From NCBI RefSeq assembly GCF_009299795.1, contig NZ_VIGP01000002.1, forward strand, positions 482,898 to 546,897: a stretch of 64,000 nt of DNA, written 5' to 3'. Positions 41,720-50,623 of this stretch are shown here, piece after piece. The position numbers and the translations under genes are program-made. A model generated the notes under the pieces. It worked only from the letters and a program-made list of their open reading frames with translations. It ran no database searches and was not told the DNA's origin. The stretch's first letter is position 1, and every line of letters starts with the position of its first letter. The stretch comes from Brachybacterium subflavum. Lineage in GTDB: Bacteria > Actinomycetota > Actinomycetes > Actinomycetales > Dermabacteraceae.

Positions 41720-42625
41720 ATGCACGCCACTGGCTCCCCCGAAGACCACGATGCGGCTCTGCGCCTCATCGTCGAGATGCAGCGCAGCGCGGCGACGGCG
41801 TGCGCGTATCTCGGCCGCGACGAGGCGGGGGTCCGCGAGGATCTCGAGAACCTCGACCAGGACTGGCACGAGACGCTGCGCGTGAGCCGGGGCCCCGATG
41901 GACGGGTCGACGGGGCCGTCCTCATCGAGTGGGACACGGAGCTGGATCGCTCGTGGGTCCACGGACCGTGGACGCGGCAGGGGCGATGGGAGCAGCAGGC
42001 TCCCGGACTGCTGGACTCCGTGATCGCCCAGGCCCCCGTCACCCGTCACGAGATGTACGCCGCGGTGGAGAACGTGCAGATGGCGTGGCTCGCCGAGCGC
42101 TGCGGATGGTCTGCCGGCGAGGCGAACTTCGAGTACACGGCGTCGCTCGACGGTGGCCCGTCGGCTCTGCGCACCGCGCACGATGCCGTCCGAGCAGCGC
42201 GGCCCGAGGATCTCCCGCGCCTCGCCGAGCTCCACGAGGCGGAGTTCCCCGGCACCTATGCGTCCACGTCGGACCTCCTCGAGCACGGCGGCTCGTACTC
42301 GACGTTCGTGCACGCCGAAGGCGGACGCGTTCTCGGATACCTCAGCGGTCAGATGCAGGGGACCGACACCCTGTACGTCGACTTCCTCGCGGTTGCCCCC
42401 GAGGCCCGACGGCGCGGCGTCGCCCGCGGCCTGTTGGATGCGGCGGCGCTTCGCATGGGTGCGCGCACGATCACGCTGACCGTCGACGAGCACCGTCCGG
42501 ACGCGCAACGCGCCTACGAGGCTCTCGGGTTCTCACGCACCGCGGCGACCCGTCCGTACCGACGAGGCGGCCCGGCTGATCGGGCCGAGGCTGCTCCCGC
42601 CGGCGGTGACGCGCCTCAGACGTAG
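41720..42625 (+). CDS. GNAT-family acetyltransferase with an extra N-terminal domain
   Basis: A 301-residue protein. The C-terminal half (about 155-285) is a full GNAT domain: VRAARPEDLPRLAELHEAEF, LYVDFLAVAPEARRRGVARGLLDA (acetyl-CoA loop R-R-x-G-V-A) and AQRAYEALGF. The N-terminal half resembles a degenerate second GNAT domain (VLIEWDTELDRSW, VENVQMAWLAERCGW), an arrangement known in mycothiol synthase, but the sequence is not clearly that enzyme. No ribosome binding site is evident; GAACCT lies 6 nt before the ATG. The 3' end overlaps the convergent TetR gene by 10 bp. Confidence 0.8.
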   Translation: MHATGSPEDHDAALRLIVEMQRSAATACAYLGRDEAGVREDLENLDQDWHETLRVSRGPDGRVDGAVLIEWDTELDRSWVHGPWTRQGRWEQQAPGLLDSVIAQAPVTRHEMYAAVENVQMAWLAERCGWSAGEANFEYTASLDGGPSALRTAHDAVRAARPEDLPRLAELHEAEFPGTYASTSDLLEHGGSYSTFVHAEGGRVLGYLSGQMQGTDTLYVDFLAVAPEARRRGVARGLLDAAALRMGARTITLTVDEHRPDAQRAYEALGFSRTAATRPYRRGGPADRAEAAPAGGDAPQT

Positions 42626-43263
42626 GCCATCCTCGCGACGAGGCGGGAGTCGATGTCGGGCGGCCAGGTGAAGGCGGTCGAGACGATCCTCTGGTGCGCG
42701 AGCCCGTGCATCGCGACCCACAGCGCGATCGCATCGGCCTCCGGATCCGTGCTCTGCGAGCTGCCGTCGGCGACGCATGCCGCCAGGAGCGCCTGGAGCA
42801 GCTCGAGCGTCGCGATGCCCAGGGCGGCCACCTCGTCGCGCGGGACGGCGTCATCGGCCATGTCCTGCGCCGCGTTCCAGACTCCGCCGTACATGACGAG
42901 GTACCGGTGGGGACGCACGCGGGCGAAGTCGAGGTAGGCCTCGCAGAGTGCCAGGAGCCGGTCACGGCTGGCCGATCCCGCCTCCTCGACGACCCGGCGC
43001 AGCTCGGCGTCGATCTCGGCGAAGGCGCGGGTCAGTGCGGCGAGCAGGATCTGCTGGCGGTTCTCGAAGTGCCCGTAGATCGACGGGGCGGAGATGCCGA
43101 CCCGGCGGGCGACGGCCCGCAGCGTCACCGCGCCCGCATCACCCGTCTCGTCGAGCAGCGCGAGCGCCGCATCGCTGATCTCGCCCTTGAGGCGCTCCCC
43201 CTCGCCGCGCGGATTGCGCCTGCGTGCGGGCGGCGCACCCCCATCGTTCGTCGACGTGCTCAT
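42616..43263 (-). CDS. TetR-family transcriptional regulator
   Basis: A 215-residue repressor with an N-terminal helix-turn-helix (GDAGAVTLRAVARRVGISAPSIYGHFENRQ; only its core is quoted, about residues 40-70) and a larger C-terminal ligand domain of the WHG/TetR_C type. The ATG has TAAGGT ending 6 nt upstream. That hexamer lies inside a repeated 15-bp site also found at 43319-43333, so autoregulation and control of the divergent lipoprotein gene are likely. The ligand is unknown. Confidence 0.88.
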   Translation of the reverse strand: MSTSTNDGGAPPARRRNPRGEGERLKGEISDAALALLDETGDAGAVTLRAVARRVGISAPSIYGHFENRQQILLAALTRAFAEIDAELRRVVEEAGSASRDRLLALCEAYLDFARVRPHRYLVMYGGVWNAAQDMADDAVPRDEVAALGIATLELLQALLAACVADGSSQSTDPEADAIALWVAMHGLAHQRIVSTAFTWPPDIDSRLVARMAYV

Positions 43264-43269
43264 ACCCTG

Positions 43270-43334
43270 ACCTTACATGCGTTCACCGAAGATGTCGGAG
43301 GGTCTTGCGCTCGTCGTGTAAACGGCCGTAAGGT
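43270..43334. promoter_or_regulatory. Paired TetR operator sites over divergent -10 hexamers
   Basis: The site at 43271-43285 (read on the minus strand TGAACGCATGTAAGG) and the site at 43319-43333 (TAAACGGCCGTAAGG) match at 11 of 15 positions and are in opposite orientation. Each ends in TAAGGT, which also forms a plausible -10 element: minus strand for the TetR gene, plus strand for the downstream lipoprotein gene. This would let one repressor close both promoters. Confidence 0.6.
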
Positions 43335-43403
43335 TACGACCGTTCGGCCACATTCGCCTCGCCGGCTCCCTTCGAGCCGACCACCGTGGACAGAGGAAAC
43401 GCC

Positions 43404-44169
43404 ATGACCATCACCCGACGCCCCCTCCGCCTCAGCCTCGTCGCCGCTGCCGCCACGACCCTGTTCGCCGTCGCCACCGCGTGCGGCTCCCCCTCGCCCG
43501 ACGCTCGTCCGGCCGCCGACGAGGCCGACAGCTCCGCCGCCGAGGCCTCGGACGCCTCGGACGGCTCGGACAGCTCGGACGGCTCCGACGCCTCTGATGC
43601 CGGCGGATCGACCGGAGCCCCCGCCGACGTCACCACGAGCACCGCCGGCGAGGCCACGTGCGGGGGCGAGGGCATCGACACCTCCGCCTCGGTGACGAGC
43701 GCGCACGACCTCCTCGTCGACGCCCCCCGCCGACACCGTCTGGAAGACCCTCACCGACGTCGAGACGTGGTCCGACTGGCAGAGCGCCGTCACCAGCATC
43801 GAGCGTCTGGACTCCGGTCCGCTCGCGAAGGGCTCGCAGTTCCGCTGGACGACGCCGGTGCCGGAATCCGACATCTCCGCCGCGGACACCCTGCACATCA
43901 CCTCCACCGTGCGGCAGATCGACCCCGGTCACTGCGTGCTCTGGGAGGGCCCGGCCGTCGGCGACACGCTCACGATCGACAAGGGCACCCATCTCTGGAC
44001 GGTCACGGAGACCGACGGCGGGACGCTCGTGCACACCGAGGAGTCGTGGGACGCCGAGGTGCTGGACTCCCTCGAGGGAGAGGATGCCCAGGCCGCCGCG
44101 CAGATGCTCGGCGGGGGGCTCGTCAGCTGGCTCGACGACCTGCGCACCACGGCGGAGGCGGCACGATGA
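43404..44169 (+). pseudogene. SRPBCC-domain lipoprotein, frameshifted
   Basis: The ATG (GAGGAAA upstream) opens a lipoprotein with a lipobox ending VATAC and an Asp/Ser/Gly-rich linker. The reading frame continues to SVTSAHDLLVDAP and is then lost. From 43729 the next frame encodes DTVWKTLTDVETWSDWQSAV, then ...PLAKGSQFRWTTP... and a normal SRPBCC end (VSWLDDLRTTAEAAR, stop 44169). The break falls in a run of six C at 43723-43728; five C would restore a single 255-residue protein. Everything else looks intact, so a sequencing error or phase-variable tract is as likely as a true pseudogene. The SRPBCC fold binds hydrophobic ligands. It is divergent from the TetR gene that probably controls it. 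Confidence 0.8.
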
Positions 44170-44555
44170 ACCGCACCGGCCGCGCCCTCCCCCGCACCGC
44201 CCTCATCTCCGCCGCCGCCAGCGCGCTGCTCGTGGCCGGAGGGTTCGCGATGATCGCGGTGCTCCCCGTCGCCCTCACTGCGCTGAGCGTCCTGCTCGAT
44301 GCCCGGCTGCGCCCGCTGCGCCTCTGGACCGGCCTGCTCGTCGTCGCCTACGGCTCGGGGCTGGCACTGCACCTGGTCGGCCCGGATCCGGCCCCGAGCC
44401 TGACCAAGGACCTGCATCCGCTGCACGCCGCCGTGATCGTCCTCGCGGCCCTCGCCGTGGTGGTCCGCGCACTCCTGATGCGTCGGGAGGCACGACGTGC
44501 GGCTCGCGCCGATGCGCCCGAGGACACGGACGCGGACACGCACAGGGACGCGTGA
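44166..44555 (+). CDS. Small membrane protein downstream of the SRPBCC lipoprotein
   Basis: A 129-residue protein with about three to four membrane helices (10-45, 52-70, 80-105) and a charged C-terminus (MRREARRAARADAPEDTD). I recognise no family. The ATG overlaps the SRPBCC stop by 4 bp, so it is expressed with that gene and would keep its expression only if ribosomes reach that stop codon in the correct frame. It probably has a membrane-stress or export role together with the lipoprotein, but this is a guess. Confidence 0.6.
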   Translation: MNRTGRALPRTALISAAASALLVAGGFAMIAVLPVALTALSVLLDARLRPLRLWTGLLVVAYGSGLALHLVGPDPAPSLTKDLHPLHAAVIVLAALAVVVRALLMRREARRAARADAPEDTDADTHRDA

Positions 44556-44585
44556 GGGCGCGACCCCACGCTCCTCGCGCGCCGC

Positions 44586-47249
44586 TCAGGCTTCCCAGCG
44601 CACCTGCACGTCCCCCGCGGTGACGCCGTCGAGGACGATCTCGTCCTCGCTCGCACCGAGCGCCCACTCCCCCGGCGCCTCGATGCGCGGGTGGCTGTGG
44701 ATCCAGAGCTCCGCACGCTCCAGGACGAGCTCGGCGCGGGTGTTCGGCGGCACGCGCACGTCGAGCCGACCGGCCTCACGATCCAGGTCGACGTCGACGG
44801 GCCCGCGGATCGTCGGCACGACCCCGCGGATCCGTGCCAGTGGGCCGGGATGCGGGGCGATGCGCACCCGCGCGGCTCCCGGCTCGATCACCCGGACGCC
44901 GAGGACCCAGCGCGCGATGACGTTCACCGGCGAGGTCCCCCAGGCGTGCGAGAAGGACATGTTGGGCTTCTGCGACGGGTCCCAGGCCTCGGGGACGATG
45001 CTCGCGCCCAGGTGGTCGATCTGGTGCAGCCAGCTCTCGGTGGTCCGTGCCGTCATCAGTGCGATCGCCTCGCGGGAGCGTCCGGCGGCGAACAGGGCGT
45101 CCAGCAGGAACTGCGCCCCGTAGACGCTCATGCGCATGCCGCCGGAGGCGAGGAACGCACCGAGGGCGGGCAGCTGCGCGGCCGGTGCGAGGCCGAGGGC
45201 GACGGGGATCGCGGTCGCGTGCTGGGAACGGTGCTCGCTGCCCTCCCCGTCGACATAGGCGGGGCCGTCTGCGAGCATCCGGTCGTTCAGCGCGGTGGTC
45301 GCAGCGGCGGCCGATTCGGCATAGCTCTGCGCGACGCGCGCGTCCCCAGTCGCCTCCCCGATCCGGGCGAGGGCGCGGAAGGCCGCGGCCTGGAAGGCGT
45401 TGAGCACCGTGTTGACCTCGGTGAACTCGAAGCCGTCGCGCGAGGTCGCGGGCCAGTCGACGAGATCGGCATCCCATTCGCTCGCGCTGCCCGGGTCCTT
45501 GCGGACCAGACCGCCGTCGAGGAGGTGCTGGTAGCCGCCCTGCTCGAGGAAGTGGAGGTCCTCGCGCAGGCGCCGGTCATCGCCCGTGGCGAGATAGTCC
45601 TCCCAGGCCATGAGCGGCGGCATCAGGTGGTACTCGGCCGGCCAGGTGGGGCGGCGGGCGAGGAAGGCCAGCGAGGCGCGGGCGAGCGCGAACGACGGCT
45701 CGACGGCGTACTGGGAGCGCTGGTTGACCAGGGCGTCCCCCTCGTAGGGGAGGCGCTCGCGGGACTGGGTGTCCACGTACAGGTCCTGGCTGGTCGCCTC
45801 GATCGAGTACCGGCACATCTCCCACACCCGGTCCAGGTCCGGGTCCGACGAGGTGAAGGCTCCGCCGCCCACGGCGGGCGATCGCAGCACCACCGGGCGC
45901 AGGGCGCGGGAGAGGTCGAGGCCGGAGCCGGCGTCGGCCTCGAGCTCGACGTGGCGGAAGGCGCGCATCCCCCAGTGCTCGATGGTCTGCGGGCCGTCGC
46001 GCAGGGTCCATGTCTCCTCGTACACGTTGCTCGTGCGCAGTCGGGAGCGCACCGTGCCGTCGGCCTCGAGCTCCTCGCCGAGCCGCACCCGGATCCGCGT
46101 GCCCGCGCGGCCGACCACCTCGAGGCGGATCCCACCGACGATCTCGCGGCCGAGGTCCGCCCGCCAGATCTCGCCGCCGCCCGCCCGTGCCGACGCGCCG
46201 GTCGGGGATCCGGCCGGCGCGGCTCCGGCGGGCGCGGGCCCCTTCACCCGGTGGGAGCGCACGGTCTCGCCCAGGTGGTGGCGGATGCTCACGGTCGTCG
46301 GCGTCGGCGGCGGCAGCTCGACCTCGCTGCGCAGGGCCATGTCCCACCCGGAGTCGTCGAAGCCGGGGCTCTGCCAGCCGCGGGGCTCGTGCCGCGCGTC
46401 CCAGTCCTCGCGCGGGGCCCGGAACCAGCCGCCGCCGATGTCGCCGAGCCCCGGCAGCATCATCGCCCCGCTGAACGCCCGCCAGCGCGTGGAGGTCGGC
46501 ACCTCGAGGCGGGTGCCGTCGGCCAGGACGACCACCACGCGGGCGCTGAACGCCCGCCCCTGCTCCGCCCAGCACAGGGCCGCGAGGGCGTTGCGGCCGG
46601 GCCGCAGCACGCCGGTGAGGTCGTGCGTGTGGTACATCGCCTCCTCGAAGCCCGAGCGCACGCTGCCGTAGCCCACGACCTGCGCATTCGCCCACAGCTT
46701 GTACACGTGCTGGCGGCCTCCGCGGGGACCGTGGGGCGTCGGACCGCCCTCCGGGGACAGGCCCGCGGCCTCGACGAAGGCGGCGCGGACGGGCTGTGCG
46801 GGCAGGTCGAACTCGGTGCGCAGCAGCACCCACGGGATGTCCTCCGCGGTCCACTCGTCCATCGCCACCGGACCCCAGATGGCGTCACCGCCCCAGGCGT
46901 CCGCCGCGGTGACGAAGCACTGGGCGCTCGACCAGTCGCCGGGGGCGTCGGTGTCCACGGCGACCCGCCACCAGTACGGGGTGGAGGCATCGAGGTCGGG
47001 TCCCTCGTAGGGCACGGCCACCGAGCTCTCCGAGGTCACCCAGCCGGTGTCCCAGAGCGGGATGCCGAAGCCGCGCGGCGAGCGGGCGACCTGGATGCGG
47101 TGCAGCCTCTGCATGGAGTCACCGAGCTGCGGGACCACCCAGGAGAAGCGGGCACCGCGCACGGGGATGCCGACGGGCAGGTGCTGGAGGTCGACCCGCA
47201 GCTCCTCCGGACGCGGTCTGGCGCGGGAGGACAGGTGACGAGGTGACAT
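44586..47249 (-). CDS. Alpha-L-rhamnosidase (GH78-type)
   Basis: An 887-residue protein with the multi-domain layout of bacterial rhamnosidases: an N-terminal fibronectin-like domain, a jelly-roll domain (about 140-300), the Rhamnosid_A_N / catalytic (alpha/alpha)6 barrel, and a C-terminal beta-sandwich. In the barrel the acid/base neighbourhood reads DTQSRERLPYEGDALVNQRS where the family usually has D-x-P-x-R-x-E-x-x-G-W-x-G-D; Trp is replaced by Tyr. The late GTSPVNVIARW and PHPGPLARIRG runs are typical. No signal peptide is seen, so it is cytoplasmic. It should release rhamnose from glycosides taken up by the cell. The start is supported by GGAGG about 10 nt upstream; no transporter is adjacent. 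Confidence 0.85.
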   Translation of the reverse strand: MSPRHLSSRARPRPEELRVDLQHLPVGIPVRGARFSWVVPQLGDSMQRLHRIQVARSPRGFGIPLWDTGWVTSESSVAVPYEGPDLDASTPYWWRVAVDTDAPGDWSSAQCFVTAADAWGGDAIWGPVAMDEWTAEDIPWVLLRTEFDLPAQPVRAAFVEAAGLSPEGGPTPHGPRGGRQHVYKLWANAQVVGYGSVRSGFEEAMYHTHDLTGVLRPGRNALAALCWAEQGRAFSARVVVVLADGTRLEVPTSTRWRAFSGAMMLPGLGDIGGGWFRAPREDWDARHEPRGWQSPGFDDSGWDMALRSEVELPPPTPTTVSIRHHLGETVRSHRVKGPAPAGAAPAGSPTGASARAGGGEIWRADLGREIVGGIRLEVVGRAGTRIRVRLGEELEADGTVRSRLRTSNVYEETWTLRDGPQTIEHWGMRAFRHVELEADAGSGLDLSRALRPVVLRSPAVGGGAFTSSDPDLDRVWEMCRYSIEATSQDLYVDTQSRERLPYEGDALVNQRSQYAVEPSFALARASLAFLARRPTWPAEYHLMPPLMAWEDYLATGDDRRLREDLHFLEQGGYQHLLDGGLVRKDPGSASEWDADLVDWPATSRDGFEFTEVNTVLNAFQAAAFRALARIGEATGDARVAQSYAESAAAATTALNDRMLADGPAYVDGEGSEHRSQHATAIPVALGLAPAAQLPALGAFLASGGMRMSVYGAQFLLDALFAAGRSREAIALMTARTTESWLHQIDHLGASIVPEAWDPSQKPNMSFSHAWGTSPVNVIARWVLGVRVIEPGAARVRIAPHPGPLARIRGVVPTIRGPVDVDLDREAGRLDVRVPPNTRAELVLERAELWIHSHPRIEAPGEWALGASEDEIVLDGVTAGDVQVRWEA

Positions 47250-47371
47250 GCCGGGAGGACCTCCGCGCGTGGAGTCGGACGCGACCGTCCGATCCTATCG
47301 AGCCGAGGCGCCCGTCGGCGGGCCGACGGGCCGACGGGTCCGCGGGCCGACGGGTCCGCGGCGGGAGCGGC

Positions 47372-48502
47372 CTACGGCCGGGACACGAGCCCCTGCTCGA
47401 CCATGAAGTCGAAGGCGACGTCCGCCGGCAGCTCGCCTCCCTCGTCGACCCGCAGGTTCAGCGAGCGCAGGGCGTCGTCGGTGAGCTCGGGCGTCACCGC
47501 CTCGTAGACGTCCTCCAGCTGAGGGTGCTTCTTCAGCGTCTCGGTGCGCAGCACCGGGGCCACGTTGTAGGCGGGGAAGTAGTGGCGGTCGTCCTCGAGG
47601 ATCGTCAGGTCCAGGCTCTGGATGCGGCCGTCGGTCGTGAAGACCTCGCCGAAGTTGCAGCTGCCCCGGTCGGTCGCGGTGTACACGGCGCCGGTGTCGT
47701 AGAGGCTGATGTTGCCGGCAGGGACGCCGTCGTCCTTCCCGCGCGGGATGTCGTAGGCCTTCAGCAGCGGCACGAGGCCGTCCGCCCGGGAGTTGAACTC
47801 CGACTCCACGCAGATGGTCCGGTCCTCCACGGGGAGGTCCTCGAGCTGGCTGAGCTTGGTGATGCCGCCCAGCTCCTCGACGGCCTCGCTGCGCACCGCG
47901 AGGGCGTAGGTGTTGTTCAGCGGCGCGGGAGGCAGCCAGGTGAGCCCGTTGTCCAGATCCGCGTCGTGCACGGCCTGCCACTGCTTCTTCTTGTCGGGGA
48001 TGCCCTTGGTCTCCCCCAGGTAGGTCAGCCACGCGGTGCCCGTGTACTCCCAGGTCATGTCGGCCCCGCCGTTGGTCATCAGCTCGCGCACGGGGACGCT
48101 GCCGGGGACGTTCGTGAGGTCGTCGACCTCGAAGCCGGCGGCGCGGGCGGCGATCACGCCGATCTTGCCGAGGATCAGCTGCTCGGTGAAGTTCTTGCCG
48201 GTGACGGTGATGCGCGCGCCCTGGGGCAGATCGTCGATGCGCTTGATCTTCCCGGGGGCGACGTCCGGCGTGTAGGCGGTCGCGGGGCGCAGCCCGCAGC
48301 CGGCGAGCGGCAGCAGACCGAGCGCCGCGAGGACCCCCAGCCGTCGGCGGCTGACGCGGCGACTGCCGAGGGAGCCGCCGCCGCGGGCGGAACCGGCGTG
48401 GGAGGGGCCGTCGGGAAGATCCGCGGACCCGAGGGCCGGTCGGTCGACCGGCCGGTGGCCGGGCCGGTGGCCGGGTCGGCCGGTGGGCGTGGTCTCGTGC
48501 AT
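47372..48502 (-). CDS. Osmoprotectant (betaine/choline) ABC importer, binding lipoprotein
   Basis: A 376-residue OpuCC-like binding protein, the last gene of a four-gene operon. The N-terminus has SRRRLGVLAALGLLPLAGC, a twin-arginine-like motif and lipobox. The mature part shows ITVTGKNFTEQLILGKI, PGSVPVRELMTNGGADMTWEYTGTAW and LTWLPPAPLNNTYAL, the family's ligand and hinge regions (quoted in part). About 50 Pro/Gly/Arg-rich residues precede the signal. The ATG at 48502 is preferred over the overlapping GTG at 48508 because AAGGGA is 8 nt upstream. It binds glycine betaine, choline or a related solute; the aromatic box is not resolvable from sequence. Confidence 0.9.
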   Translation of the reverse strand: MHETTPTGRPGHRPGHRPVDRPALGSADLPDGPSHAGSARGGGSLGSRRVSRRRLGVLAALGLLPLAGCGLRPATAYTPDVAPGKIKRIDDLPQGARITVTGKNFTEQLILGKIGVIAARAAGFEVDDLTNVPGSVPVRELMTNGGADMTWEYTGTAWLTYLGETKGIPDKKKQWQAVHDADLDNGLTWLPPAPLNNTYALAVRSEAVEELGGITKLSQLEDLPVEDRTICVESEFNSRADGLVPLLKAYDIPRGKDDGVPAGNISLYDTGAVYTATDRGSCNFGEVFTTDGRIQSLDLTILEDDRHYFPAYNVAPVLRTETLKKHPQLEDVYEAVTPELTDDALRSLNLRVDEGGELPADVAFDFMVEQGLVSRP

Positions 48503-48504
48503 GC

Positions 48505-49338
48505 TCACAGTCCCTTCGGTCGGGCGACGTGCTCGACGACGCGGCCGGCCCAGTCCACGATCAGCGCGAGCACCGCGACCAGCAGCGCGCCGGAGATCAG
48601 GACCTTGAACAGGTACAGGTTGATGCCGGTCGTGATCAGCAGGCCCAGTCCGCCGCCGTTGACGAAGGCGGCGAGCGAGGCCGTGCCCACGAGCAGGACG
48701 AGCGCCGTGCGCACGCCCGAGAGCATGACCGGCACCGCGAGCGGCAGCTCGACGCGCAGGAGCACGGAGAAGGCGGTCATGCCCATCCCGCGCCCCGCCT
48801 CGACCAGGCGCTGGTCGACGCCGCGCACGCCGATCATGGTGTTCCGCAGCACCGGCAGGATCGCGTAGAGCACCAGGGCGATGATCGAGGCCTGGAACCC
48901 GTTGGGCACGAAGGCGGCGAGCAGGACGATGAGGCCGACGGCCGGCGCGGCCTGTCCGAAGTTCGCCACGGCCAGCACGGGCTCGGCGATCTTCCGGAAG
49001 GGACCGCGGGTCAGCAGGATCCCCAGCGGCACGCCGATCACGAGCACGATCACGGTCGCCACCAGGGTGAGAGCGAGGTGCTGGCCGGTGAGCTCGAGGA
49101 TCGTCGAGGGGTTCAGGGTGTTGCGCTCGGTCGCGCTCAGCGGCGCGAGCAGCAGCCATGCGCCGTAGACCACGAGGATCGCGAGCAGCACCAGGATCTG
49201 CACGATGAGAGGGCGCCACGGGCGCGCAGCGGGCGCCCGGCGCGCGCCGGGCGCCTCGGTCGTCGGCTCGGTCTCGGCGCCGGTCGCTGCATCGTCCGTC
49301 GCCGGGGCGGCGGTGTCGGTCGCTGTGCGCTCAGTCAT
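48505..49338 (-). CDS. Osmoprotectant ABC importer, permease 2
   Basis: A 277-residue OpuC/ProW-type permease with an acidic Ala/Thr leader and about six helices. The EAA loop is visible as VEAGRGMGMTAFSVLLRVELPLAVPVMLSGVRTA (quoted in part), with NFGQAAPAVGLIVLL upstream. The start overlaps the end of the ATPase gene by 8 bp and the stop lies 2 nt before the binding-protein ATG. With the permease at 50620 it should form the channel of a heterodimeric importer. Confidence 0.93.
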   Translation of the reverse strand: MTERTATDTAAPATDDAATGAETEPTTEAPGARRAPAARPWRPLIVQILVLLAILVVYGAWLLLAPLSATERNTLNPSTILELTGQHLALTLVATVIVLVIGVPLGILLTRGPFRKIAEPVLAVANFGQAAPAVGLIVLLAAFVPNGFQASIIALVLYAILPVLRNTMIGVRGVDQRLVEAGRGMGMTAFSVLLRVELPLAVPVMLSGVRTALVLLVGTASLAAFVNGGGLGLLITTGINLYLFKVLISGALLVAVLALIVDWAGRVVEHVARPKGL

Positions 49339-50623
49339 CGCGGGCCGATCCCTGCGGGGCGGTGACGGCCGCGCCCTCGTCGTCGATGACGACGTCGACG
49401 GCGCCCGTGTTGGTGCCCACCGGGGCCTCGCTCGAGCGCTCGGCGGCGCTCTGACGAGCCATGGTGATCGCGTCCATGATCGTCTCCACGTCCACGACCC
49501 CCTCGAAGACGCCGCCGCGGCCCGTGACCAGGGTGGCGCCGGCGCTCGAGACGAGCATCGTGTCCAGGGCATCGTTGAGGGTCGCGCCCGAGCCGACGAC
49601 GGGCAGCGCCGGGTCGAGCTCGGTGGGCAGGCGCGTCATGCGGGAGAGGTCGCGGCGCGAGGGCCAGGCCAGGGGGCGTCCGCGTTCGTCGACCACGACC
49701 GCGTGGTTGTGGCCCGCCTCCTCGGCGCGGCGCAGGGCCTCGGCGGCGTTGCCGCCGGCGTGCGCGACGACCGCGTCGGCCGCCTCGACCTCGCGCACGC
49801 GGCGCAGGCCCAGCTGCTTGAGGGCGGCGCCCGAGCCGATGAAGTTCTCGACGAACTCGTCGGCCGGCTCGGCGAGGATCCGCTCGGGGGTGTCGTACTG
49901 GACGATCTGCGCGCCCTCACGGAAGACCACGATCCAGTCGCCGAGCTTCACGGCCTCGTCGAAGTCGTGGGTGACGATGACCATCGTCTTGCGCACTTCC
50001 TGCTGGATGCGGATCAGCTCGTCCTGCAGGCGCTGGCGGGTGATCGGGTCGACGGCCCCGAAGGGCTCGTCCATCAGCAGCACGGGCGGGTCGGCGGCGA
50101 GCGCCCGGGCGACGCCCACGCGCTGCTGCTGTCCGCCGGAGAGCTCCTTGGGGAAGCGCGAGCGGTAGACGTCCGGATCGAGGCCGACGAGCTCGAGCAG
50201 CTCCTCGACGCGCTCGGCGATGCGGGCCTTGTCCCAGCCCAGCATCTTGGGCACGAGCGCGATGTTCTGGGCGACGGTCATGTGCGGGAACAGGCCGCCG
50301 GCCTGGATGACGTAGCCGATGCGGCGGCGCAGCTCGTCGCCGTTGATCGTGGTGACGTCCTCGCCGCCCAGCACGATGCGCCCCTCGGTGGGCTCGATGA
50401 GGCGGTTGATCATCTTCAGCGTGGTCGTCTTGCCGCAGCCGGAGGGGCCGACGAGCATGACGACCTGGCCCTCGGGGATCTCGAGGGTGACGCCGTCGAC
50501 GGCCGGGCGCTCCTGCCCGGGGTACCGCTTGGTGACGGCGTCCAGGAAGATCGAGCGGCCCGAGGCCTCGCCGGAGGCGGAGTCCGCGGCGGTGGTCTGG
50601 GTGCGGGGGTCTGAGTCGGTCAC
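49331..50623 (-). CDS. Osmoprotectant ABC importer, ATPase with CBS domains
   Basis: A 430-residue ProV/OpuCA ATPase. Walker A is GPSGCGKTT, the signature LSGGQQQR, Walker B VLLMDEPFGAVDP and the switch His is in VTHDFDEAV. The C-terminal part (about 275-400) holds two CBS-like repeats, including HNHAVVVDERGRPLAW and VVGSGATLNDALDTML, which in related systems sense ionic strength. The acidic tail from about 405 is low complexity. The GTG start overlaps the permease stop by 4 bp. Confidence 0.94.
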   Translation of the reverse strand: MTDSDPRTQTTAADSASGEASGRSIFLDAVTKRYPGQERPAVDGVTLEIPEGQVVMLVGPSGCGKTTTLKMINRLIEPTEGRIVLGGEDVTTINGDELRRRIGYVIQAGGLFPHMTVAQNIALVPKMLGWDKARIAERVEELLELVGLDPDVYRSRFPKELSGGQQQRVGVARALAADPPVLLMDEPFGAVDPITRQRLQDELIRIQQEVRKTMVIVTHDFDEAVKLGDWIVVFREGAQIVQYDTPERILAEPADEFVENFIGSGAALKQLGLRRVREVEAADAVVAHAGGNAAEALRRAEEAGHNHAVVVDERGRPLAWPSRRDLSRMTRLPTELDPALPVVGSGATLNDALDTMLVSSAGATLVTGRGGVFEGVVDVETIMDAITMARQSAAERSSEAPVGTNTGAVDVVIDDEGAAVTAPQGSARDD

